Source: Ancylostoma caninum | Taxonomy: Eukaryota; Nematoda; Chromadorea; Rhabditida; Ancylostomatidae | NCBI GenBank assembly: GCA_037903475.1 | Contig: JBAJFG010000190.1 | Location: 868,001-932,000, forward strand | Length of the DNA: 64,000 nt | Direction: 5' to 3' | Shown here: positions 1 to 64,000 of the stretch, one piece after another | Layout of the letters: each line of letters opens with the position of its first letter | Position numbering within the stretch: position 1 is the first letter of the stretch | Made by a program: the position numbers and the translations under genes | Notes under the pieces: model-generated | Seen by the model: only the letters and a program-made list of their open reading frames with translations | Databases searched by the model: none | Told to the model about the DNA's origin: nothing

Positions 1-858
1 CGCAACTGCGACTGGAGCACTTTTGGAATTCTCATTGACGAAAAACGATCAAACCATCTACCCTTCGCAGATGAGCCAATGTTCATCACGCGGTAACCGA
101 AGCATGCATCTGGATTGCTTCTACTACCGGATGAAGAAGGAAGCAAAGCAGGCCTCCTCAGCAACTCGGTAAAGACCAAAGTAGACATATCCTCACTGAA
201 CAGTTGACAGTCGTGAGTAAGTGATAAATAGTGGAAAATCAGAAAGGTTGATGGATTGATATTTCGCGTAGAATGGCTATCACATTCGTGGTCTGCGTTC
301 AAAACCACAAGAGACACGTCTATGCCGGCCACCGAGCGAAAGCGGGAAGAAATCGATAGTATCGATAAATCAATATTTCCTGCAATGTTCGCGTTCGTAT
401 TCATCGTATTGAGGAACTCCAGTAGACATGTCCTCACCAACCTCTGAGCAAAAATAGCGAAAAATCAATAAGATCAACGTAAGGATCGTGTGTGAGAGAG
501 ACGCGCGCACCCATTTTCCATGAAAACCGGTCAATGCGGCTTGTACATCCCGATTGAAAAGAGCTCGTGACTAACCTTATCCTTTACCATAGACGTACCA
601 TCATTAAACACGCGCATCTAAAATGAATTGTCCTATGGCCGCTAACCCTCCTCCCAAGTGGCCTTTGAAATATGCACATCAGAGGTTCTTTGGACCAAGT
701 TTTCCTCACTTCTGCAGATCGTTAAATCAGGTTTTTGGGGAGGTGAAGAAATTATAGCCATCTTCGTCATCGAAAACAGGATGGGATACTGCTTTAAAAA
801 TCTGATCGGTCTTTTGGTACCTCATTGCTTCCCCCTCTTATTTCATATAGATGTTTAG
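1..858. other. Upstream sequence, no N-terminal exon recognised
   Basis: The M1 N-terminal beta domain should precede exon 1, but no stretch here shows its conserved features. A 42-codon frame opening with ATG at 622 reads PPPKWPLKYAHQRFFGPSFP, which faintly recalls the A..a.....ffg..yP segment before GAMEN. It offers no donor in the needed phase and is not called. Confidence 0.4.
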
Positions 859-56120
<55,262 letters not shown>

Positions 56121-56204
56121 TTACATTTGATTCCTTTTTCGAGATACGTTTGGAGCTACAGAGATACAAAACCTGAACATTTAGCATTTTTCAACACAAT
56201 ATCT

Positions 56205-56210
56205 AATAAA
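56205..56210 (+). promoter_or_regulatory. Polyadenylation signal AATAAA
   Basis: A canonical AATAAA lies 85 bp after the aminopeptidase stop in AT-rich sequence, a normal 3' UTR distance for a nematode gene. Confidence 0.7.
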
Positions 56211-57559
56211 GGTAGAGCGCATTTGCTTTAAGATGAGATTTTCCTGAGCTTTCAGGGTCTCGAGAAAGTTAGTTAGTTCGCTTCACCCTTAAGCATTTCC
56301 AAGCTCGAAATAATTCAATTCACAATGATTACTTAAGAATTGCAACAATATACCAAAGTAGCTATGAGACCGATGCACAACTGTCTTTTTCTGCACATTT
56401 TTTTTTTTGGAATTCAACACTGCGTTTGATTTCCCTTTCCCTTGAGGGCATTGGGCAACACTAGCTGTGACTTCACAGAGCCAACCACGTAGCCGTTTTC
56501 ACACTGGTCAGTGTTGTTTCCGTCTCACTTTTTAGCGATTGTAGAGTCCTACCCCAGTTACGCCTGGGGTCATAAGCCTCGTCCACCCTCCACGTGCTGT
56601 GTTTGTGTTCTCACGTGCTAGGTTCTGCTGCTCCACTATGTACTTACTTGCCATGTTTCTCTCTTTACCTGATGCTGTTGCACCATTTGCGCGCTTCGTT
56701 CTAAATAAGACGTACAGTGTTGTCCCCTTACGTGTAAATTACATGTGCTCACGTTCACGACCTAGCGTCTGCAGTCAATAAGCTATTAATAAGGTAGCAA
56801 AAATGCATATGAAAAGCGTGGAGGAGCTTTGTGCGCCGGGGCTCGCTGGGCCTCGCAGTTGCAAATTTTACATCCGCATCCGAACGCTACTGCTTTCCAC
56901 TCATCTCGTCTGACCGATCATTCCACTGGGTCACGGTTGCAATCAGGCTTCAGCCGGCCAGAGATTTCCATAGGGCTCCTCTAGTTTGTGCCTAAGCGGA
57001 GAATTGAGATTAGACTGAGGCTTCCACACCCGGCAGTTAATAGTCTTTTTTTTCTGCTGTTGTTTCGCCTTGTAAGGATCAAGTATGTTAGAGGAATTAA
57101 ATGTGGCATCGTTTCAAACCATCCTCTGGTGTTGCTCGACAGTACATACATGATTACATTGTGCACTCCACACAATCTTGAAGAGGACGCGATGGAAATA
57201 AAAAAAAATATGATCTACAAACTTCACTCAATGGACTGTTGGCGTACAGATACCCTCAAGCTCAGAATGTCGGATCTCTCCCTGAGAGAAAGAACAAGAC
57301 GTGAAATTTTAGGTGTAACATAAGTCCTTCCCCTTTTTTTCAGATTCTTTTTTCTCCACATATTTGTTATCTTCCAGGAACAAGTCATCTACGTTTCGAG
57401 GTCATCTTTGCGTTACTCTTCCCCTACAAGGATTTCGTAATAGACTTTTTAAAATGACAGTTCGCCTGAGTTTTAACCAATGAGTCAAAAAAAAAAACAA
57501 GAAAACAGCCCAACCGATAGCTACCTATCTTGGTGCTCAGTCGAAGATGGAATTCACAA

Positions 57560-57890
57560 ATTCCTATCAAGTCTGGAGGGAAACAAAACTCAATTAGAGG
57601 AGTTCTGAGTTCACCCGGGTGTTCGTCCGTACATCAGGCTGCGTACCAAGACCAGGTAAGAAATCTCCTAAATCTAGGTGCAGAGAACTGAAAGTACACA
57701 AGTGACAAAAGCTGAAGAAAGAAAGGAGTCACGTTGGTACACACAAAATGTCAAATCGTGGGCAACAATATATGATGTGAAACGTTTGTATATAGCTTTA
57801 AACGGTAGGAAGAAATAAACATTGAGTGGCTGGATCTGTGACGTGGTCCCAGACGGGATGTTCATTATCTTCAACCGTTTATTGAGAGGT
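57560..57890 (-). pseudogene. Tc5/pogo-like DDE transposase fragment
   Basis: The minus strand reads IPSGTTSQIQPLNVYFFLPF followed by KAIYKRF, matching the iP.gtTs.iQPLDv..f.pfK block of Tc5/Tigger-type DDE transposases with Asp changed to Asn. The frame stays open about 60 codons, then dissolves. Confidence 0.65.
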
Positions 57891-58860
57891 ACGACAGATT
57901 GAACGGTCTTAAAATGGTTTCCACGAGTCGACGATAAGAAGTGTGGCAGATCGAGAGTTCGGGTGCACTACACAAGACTGAATCCAGTCCAACATGAGCA
58001 TAATTAGTTCATAATGTGTGTTGTGTTTCCCGAACTTCCAAGTTTGGGCTTCGAAATATCCCTTGTTGGGAATATTCCCAATCTCTTCCTGTTGAAAACT
58101 AGAATGAGGACAAAAAAGTGACTGTTGTATGTGTGAGCAACAAACTACTCATTTACCACATGATGAGATCGGACTCCACTCTCGCCAGTATTGCCAGGCT
58201 GGTCCTGCAACAGCTCATTGATAATGGTTCATGAACGTTTATATTCTACAGAGCCTACACGTTCAAATGGTATCGAACGATTCCTGGTCCCTATCGAATA
58301 CGAGGGAGGAAATGATGTTTTTCCTCGAATAGACGTTTTCCTAAAAACTAAGTAATTTAATAGATCTGTGAGAACGTGTGCTGGTAGGGTCGTAGAGGAA
58401 GGAAAGCGCAACGCACTGTACAGGACCGTTTGAAATAGTTTAGTTGTAGCCAGTAATGACATTCACAACTAGCTCCCAAAGACCGACATCGATTTTGCTA
58501 CACTCCAAAACATCCTCATAGGACCAGTTTATAGAAACAGCCGTCATAAGGCCCTGTTCAGTGTTTTTGTAAAAAAAATCTGTGTATTTATAAGGGCAAA
58601 TCGTGAAGCCGATTTCAAAAGCTGCGAGGACTATTCATTTAATCAATCACTCTGATTAAAACAGCAGTTGTAAAACATTAGTCAAGGTGGCTCTGAGCCG
58701 ATTATTCCACATCAAGAGTTGAGAGCACAAATCACAAGAACAGTCAAGTGAATGGTTTCAAATGATCATAGGCAATATCACAACTACGTAGAACGGAAGG
58801 ATACGAGAGCCTGTAGTAATCCTGGTCTGAAAGTTGGCAACTAGGGATGGCACCTCCATG

Positions 58861-58882
58861 CCACTTAGGTGCACCTAAGTGG
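58861..58882. repeat. Perfect 22-bp palindrome
   Basis: CCACTTAGGTG is immediately followed by its exact complement, with no loop. It could be a small MITE end, a cruciform-prone site or a chance sequence. Confidence 0.85.
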
Positions 58883-59084
58883 CAACTTCGGGAAAAGGAG
58901 TCTTCTGTAGCGGTGAAATTTGCGAACGTTTCGCCTACTTTTTCATGATAACGCTTTCTCAGTTGCCTTTTCTAAACTTTTGCGCAATGGGCTGTGCATA
59001 GCTTCTCAAACACCAATGAAGCCTAGGTGGAAAATCTAAGGTATCATAGTCGCAATTTGTTCGGGAGTAAGCTAGGTGCTATCT

Positions 59085-59575
59085 TGAGGTGCCAACCTGG
59101 GCCCGTAGTAAAGTGTCATGGCGGTGTGTTGAACTCCAAAACTCATCACCACGCTTTGGGCGATGACTGCATGCGAGCTCACACCCACGAAGTATGGGAT
59201 AGCAGATCATCGTCACCCACGTCACTGCTAGAGCACGCACTTGGCAACAGAGGAGGTCATCGCCCTGTTAGGAGCTGATCGCCTACTCATGCTGTAGAAA
59301 GAGTGGGCGAGATGAATAGACGCAGAGTGAGACGGTTGGGGTAGCTAATTCTGCGTCTGATCGTCTCTTCCACTATTTCTACAGCATAAGAAGGCGATCA
59401 GTTCCTAAAAGGGCATGATCTCCTCTGTTGCTACGTGCGTGCTCTAGGGTGGCAATGATCTGCTATCCTTTGATCCATGGATGTGAGCTGGCATGCAATC
59501 ATCACCTAAAGCGTGGTGATGAGTTTTGGAGTCCATCTCACCACCATGACATTTTACTACGAACCCTGGTGACCC
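59085..59575. repeat. Foldback repeat, arms about 200 bp
   Basis: The left arm (AACTCCAAAACTCATCACCA, then GAGCACGCAC, then CTGTAGAA) is mirrored on the right across a centre near 59345. The centre is itself palindromic around GCGTCTGA/GACGCAGA. It is a better-preserved relative of 14395-14835. Confidence 0.8.
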
Positions 59576-60079
59576 CTTTGACAGCAGCTCCCTGGAGAAT
59601 AGACGCAGGATGCGAGAACGGTGAGAGACTGTGTACATAGCGTGGGAGACCCAACCTGCTGGCACCGGCGTGACTTTAATTGCCGGAATTTACCACCGAT
59701 TCCCTTGAGACGGGCCTGACGCTCTTATTGGGATCCGTAGGCAACAAAAAATAGGGAAGCACAGCTCCTTATCAGTTGAAATATCTCAACGGCTATTCAG
59801 AGACTGCATCCACGGAATTTTCCGTGCAGCTAGCAGTTGTTCCAACAATTCTGTAAAATTCATACCGCTGTAGACATCAGCATCCTCAAAACGTACTGCA
59901 AAAAGCGGTCCAGCTTTCGAACTGGCTAAGCTGTCTGTAGCATGAAATGAATGGGTGTTTTCGTTTACGATCAATCTCGTTCGTCGCGGTATAACTTGCT
60001 TTATTCCCATCTTCCATTTCAAGCCCAAGCTACGCGGTCATTATTCGCAAACAGGCTTAATCTCAAAACCCCAAAAAGA

Positions 60080-60157
60080 ACTTGTCGACAAGCATTTGGC
60101 GAGCGAGTTTCTGATTGCATCTGAAACTTACTCGACTAGAAGCTTGTCAACAACTTG
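60080..60157. repeat. Hairpin with CTTGTCGACAAG ends
   Basis: ACTTGTCGACAAGCATTTGG and CTAGAAGCTTGTCAACAACTTG face each other across a GATTGCATCTG loop. The short palindrome CTTGTTGACAAG recurs at 60170-60181 and, degenerate, near 60404 and 60434. Confidence 0.65.
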
Positions 60158-60488
60158 TTTTCATCCTTACTTGTTGACAAGTATGAGCTTATTCTCGGCC
60201 TTTCTCAACTGAGAACCTGTCAGCTCTACAAAATCTACAAAAAAAGATTTTTGGAGAATGTCGGAATTGCCCTCCAGTTGAAAGCAAGCGCCTCTCTAAA
60301 ATTTTATCATAGTAAGCATTACCTTGACGTCCTCAATGGTTGCATCGTATGCTGCGCGGGCATGGGAAATTGACTCTTTCTCGTCGACAGGTTCTTCGGC
60401 GAAAAGTTGCCGACAACTTGTTCGGCCAAAACCTTGTTGATAAGTTGCATTTAGAAATCTGATCGGCAACTTGCTTCTTTTCTTCCTT

Positions 60489-60490
<2 letters not shown>

Positions 60491-60563
<73 letters not shown>
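60491..60563. repeat. (AT)n microsatellite, about 73 bp
   Basis: An uninterrupted AT run serves as insertion site for the following element. Its continuation after that element is TATATATCATGACTTATAAT. Confidence 0.95.
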
Positions 60564-60566
<3 letters not shown>

Positions 60567-62152
60567 TGCGTGTCAAAACTTTACGCCCACCCTGAAAATT
60601 CATCATTTCGGGCAGGGATCAAGTTTTCTCGAGTAATGGCGTTCACTATCGTTTTCAGCATGCTTGAAAACCCCAGAAACTTTCACCAAGTCATTTCTAG
60701 GTGATCTTCTAATTTTTTAATAGTTTTTGAAAGGAAAATGTGGCGGTTCAAAACTTTACGCCCACCCTCGAAAATGTCGATTACGGAGGAGAGAAATTGC
60801 GAATAAGCAGGGAAATGATACGAACTGATATAGTATCGCTCAAGAAGACTTTAGGTAACCTTATGGAGCAGTCAAAATCAATGCCGAAGGTATTTTAAGT
60901 GTCACTGACTGAGCAAACTCTCCTTCGAACAAGTTTGAACAAAACCAAATTTTTTAAAGACTTTGGGTGGTCGTAGCCACTTAGCTGATATTTTGATGAA
61001 TAATCTTAATACGCATAGATGGAAAAGGGAACACTAGAACACATTTCAAGGTCGACACAACGGCCATATCACCCGTCTGATCCTTCTCCTTCACAGTGTC
61101 GAGCGAGAAAATCAGCATTAAATTCCCACTAACTGTGTTCAAATTGACCCGTCTCTTCGTATATCAGCATTTGAGGACATTTGAAGCAAGAACACAATGC
61201 CTGTTCTCCGGCGGACGCCACACTACCCTTGGGGTCGAGTGATTTTACTAGGCAGAACATGAATAGCATGTAGGCTTGGGCGGCATTTTTCATAGTGTTT
61301 ATTAACATGCAAGATGTCACTCATAACTTTGAATGCGCTGTTCACTCATGGGGTAGAAGACAGGCAACGATTTCCCAGACCGAATCTTGCATTGCTGTAG
61401 GGATTTATGAGGGAAATGGGAGGTTTCTTTTTGCCGCAACTTTGGCGGTTGAACATCGATGGTCAGTACAGACCACTAACATCGGAATTGCGCAGATAGG
61501 ATTCCGATGGACTTAGCTATTCATAGCAGTGATCTACAAAGGCCTTTGCTCTCATATTTTCTCCAACATAGCGCCCACAACTCCGCCAGGATCACGACTT
61601 GGGGCATCTTTCTTGGCCGACACTGTGGACGAAGAGGACCAGTTGGGTGATATGGCCGTCGTGTCGACCTTGAAATGTGTTCTAGTGTTCCCTTTTCCAT
61701 CTATGCGTATTAAGATTCATCAAAATATCAGCTAAGTGGCTACGACCACCCAAAGTCTTTGAAAAATTTGGTTTTGTTCAAACTTGTTCGAAGGAGAGTT
61801 TGCTCAGTCAGTGACACGTAAAATACCTTCGGCATTGATTTTGACTGCTCCATAAGGTTACCTAAAGTCTCCTTGAGCGCTACTACATCAGTTCGTATCA
61901 TTTCCCTGCTTATTCGCAATTCCTCTCCTCCGTAACCGACATTTTCAAGGGTGGGCGTAAAGTTTTGAACCGCCACATTTTCCTTTCAAAAACTATTAAA
62001 AAATTAGATGATCACCTAGAAATGACTTGGCGAAAGTTTCTGGGGTTTTCAAGCACGCTGAAAACGATAGTGAATGCCATTACTCGAGAAAGTTTGATCC
62101 TTGCCCGAAACGACGAATTTTTAGGGTGGGCGTAAAGTTTTGACACGCACTA
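60564..62152. mobile_element. Long-TIR foldback element with internal direct repeats, 1,589 bp
   Basis: Arms of about 540 bp (60564-61106 and 61612-62152) are inverted copies around a 505-bp centre. TA flanks both ends. Within each arm AAAACTTTACGCCCACCCT occurs twice, at the tip and about 175 bp inside, the IR/DR layout known for some Tc1-like transposons. Matching minus and plus frames near 61740-61976 and 60780-60980 (LRISREMIRTD) are arm duplicates. No complete transposase is present. Confidence 0.87.
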
Positions 62153-62157
62153 TATAT

Positions 62158-64000
62158 CATGACTTATAATAACGGGCTTACTTTGTGTGTCACGTGTGTG
62201 TGTGTGTGTGTGTAGAACGAAATTCGAGGGCGTGGCTTAGAGTGATGCCGACCACTCCACCGTTACATGAAGGATGCGCCGGCGCCCAAAGTGGTGGGAG
62301 ACGGGTCCACTGCTGTGATAAGGGTGCGCCGGGGCCCAAAGTGGGGGGAGACGGGTCCACGGCTGTGATAAGGGTGCGGCGGCGCCCAAGGTGGGGGGAG
62401 ACGGGTCCACGGCTGTGATAAGGGTGCGGCGGCGCCCAAAGTGGGGGGAGACGGGTCCACTGCTGTGATAAGGGTGCGCCGGCGCCCAAAGTGGGGGGAG
62501 ACGGGTCCACTGCTGTGATAAGGGTGCGCCGGCGCCCAAAGTGGGGGAGACGGGTCCACGGCTGTGATAAGGGTGCGCCGGCGCCCAAAGTGGGGGGAGA
62601 CGGGTCCACGGCTGTGATAAGGGTGCGGCGGCGCCCAAAGTGGGGGGAGACGGGTCCACTGCTGTGATAAGGGTGCGCCATCGCCCATGATAAGGGTGCG
62701 GCGGCGCCCAAGGTGGGGGGAGACGGGTCCACGGCTGTGATAAGGGTGCGCCGGCTCCCAAAGTCGGGTCCACGGATAAGGGTGCTGTGATCCACGGCTG
62801 TGATAAGGGTGCGCCGGCGCCCAAAGTGGGGGGAGACGGGTCCACGGCTGTGATAAGGGTGCGCCGGCGCCCAAAGTGGGGGGAGACGGGTCCACGCTGT
62901 GATAAGGGTGCGCCGGCGCCCAAAGTGGGGGAGACGGGTAATAAGGGTGCGCCGGCGCCCAAAGTGGGGGGAGACGGGTCCACGGCTGTGATAAGGGTGC
63001 GCCGGCGCCCAAAGTGGGGGGAGACGGGTCCACGGCTGTGATAAGGGTGCGCCGGTGCCCAAAGTGGGGGGAGACGGGTCCACGGCTGTGATAAGGGTGC
63101 GCCGGCGCCGAAAGTGGGGGGAGACGGGTCCACGGCTGTGATAAGGGTGCGCCGGCGCCCAAAGTGGGGGGAGACGGGTCCACGGCTGTGATAAGGGAGC
63201 GTCGGCGCCCAAAGTGGGGGGAGACGGGTCCACGGCTGTGATAAGGGAGCGTCGGCGCCCAAAGTGGGGGGAGACGGGTCCACGGCTGTGATAAGGGTGC
63301 GTCGGCTCCCAATGTGGGGGGAGACGATTCCACTGCTGTGATAAGGGTGCGCCGGCGCCCAATGTGGGGGGGACGGGTCCATCACTCTGATAAAGGTGCG
63401 CCGGCGCCCAATGTGGAGGAGACGGGTCCACCACTGTGATAAGGGTGCGCCGGCGCCCAATGTGGGGGGAGACGGTCCATCACCGTGATAAGGGTGCGTC
63501 GGCGCCCAAAGTGGGGGGAGACGGGTCCACCACTCTGATAAAGGTGCGCCGGCGCCCAAAGTGGGCGGAGACGGGTCCATCACTGTGATAAGGGTGCACC
63601 GGCGCCCAAAGTGGGGGGAGACGGGTCCACTGCTGTGATAAGGGTGCACCGGCGCCCAAAGTGGGGGGAGACGGGTCCATCACTGTGATAAGGGTGCGTC
63701 GGCTCCCAAAGTGGGGGGAGACGATTCCACTGCTGTGATAAGGGTGCACCAGCGCCCAAAGTGGGGGAGACGGGTCCACGGCTGTGATAAGGGTGCGTCG
63801 GCGCCCAAAGTGGGGGGACGGGTCCACGGCTGTGATAAGGGTGCGTCGGCGCCCAAAGTGGGGGGAGACGGGTCCACGGCTGTGATAAGGGTGCGCCGGC
63901 GCCGAAAGTGGGGGGAGACGGGTCCACGGCTGTGATAAGGGTGCGACGGCGCCCAAAGTGGGGGGAGACGGGTCCACTGATGTGATAAGGGTGCACCGGC
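62158..64000. repeat. Minisatellite, 50-bp units, continuing past the window end
   Basis: After the head ATCATGACTTATAATAACGG and a (GT)n run, about 34 units of GATAAGGGTGCGCCGGCGCC / GTGGGGGGAGACGGGTCCAC follow. Single units vary by 1-2 bp and one scrambled patch lies at 62680-62800. The unit length is 2 modulo 3 and lacks stops on the minus strand, so frames of up to 470 codons are open by construction. Confidence 0.95.

Larger units (their letters stand above)
56211..59080. other. Intergenic sequence downstream of the aminopeptidase
   Basis: Apart from the transposase remnant at 57560-57890 and a perfect palindrome at 58861, I see no gene. A 111-codon plus frame at 56988-57323 ends in a charged stretch (EDAMEIKKNMIYKLHSMDCW) of unknown relation. 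58255-58300 shares GTTCAAATGGTATCG with 19975-19990. Confidence 0.55.

Noticed and set aside
622..750. Possible N-terminal exon (KWPLKYAHQRFFGPSFP)
   Set aside because: The resemblance to the segment before GAMEN is weak, and no donor joins exon 1 in phase while keeping the Lys-x-Asp context.
62190..63996. Very long Pro/His/Ser/Arg-rich frames (up to 470 codons) on the minus strand
   Set aside because: They are translations of the 50-bp minisatellite, open in all three frames because the unit has no stop and its length is not a multiple of three.
62262..64000. CRISPR-like tandem array
   Set aside because: Units are contiguous without unique spacers and the context is eukaryotic.

Overview
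The window looks like nuclear DNA of a clade V (strongylid) nematode, most likely a hookworm-type parasite. The evidence is short coding exons with GT..AG introns and C. elegans-like acceptors (TTTCAG, TTTTCAG, TTTAG), AT-rich spacers with (AT)n runs, and a dense mixture of mariner, hAT, MULE and RTE/CR1-type transposable elements. The genus is inferred from style only. I see no bacterial gene organisation, rRNA, intact tRNA or CRISPR array.

One host gene dominates. Seventeen plus-strand exons between 859 and 56120 join in phase (2,081 nt plus one codon-completing base, 693 residues and a stop) into an M1-family (gluzincin) zinc aminopeptidase. It carries the GAMEN exopeptidase motif, HELAH followed by 18 residues and the zinc ligand Glu (LNEGF), the catalytic Tyr in EISYAKG, a central beta domain and a full C-terminal ERAP1_C-like helical domain. 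Only about 4% of the 55 kb is coding. The N-terminal domain is not recognisable and either lies upstream of position 1 or is too diverged. A polyadenylation signal follows the stop by 85 bp.

Layout: exons 1-2 at 0.9-1.4 kb; intron 2 with LINE debris and a repeat bracketed by ATTCGAA arrays; exons 3-8 clustered at 6.4-8.9 kb; a 9-kb intron with minisatellite repeat A, a decayed mariner and foldbacks; exon 9 at 17.9 kb; a 9-kb intron with two related hAT elements, one of them inserted in the inverted copy of the intron-2 repeat, and an inverted duplication carrying pol III B-box sequences; exons 10-11 at 27.2 kb; exon 12 at 30.9 kb; an 11-kb intron with repeat B and a 2.8-kb foldback; exons 13-14 at 42.4-43.4 kb; a 7-kb intron with a TA-flanked TIR element, a hAT MITE, an RTE LINE and a minisatellite element; exons 15-17 at 50.6-56.1 kb. 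Downstream is intergenic: a Tc5/pogo-like transposase remnant, a foldback family copy, a TA-flanked long-TIR element with internal direct repeats, and a 50-bp minisatellite running off the window end.

The strongest observations are the intron-inflated gene, the nested insertions whose empty sites can be read directly (mariner interrupted at 52710-53656; hAT at 21353-23010 with its own TTAA-flanked passenger), and three minisatellite families (60, 59 and 50 bp) that share one ancestral unit. I found no convincing new enzymatic or defence system. The novelty is in repeat architecture and in possible alternative exons.
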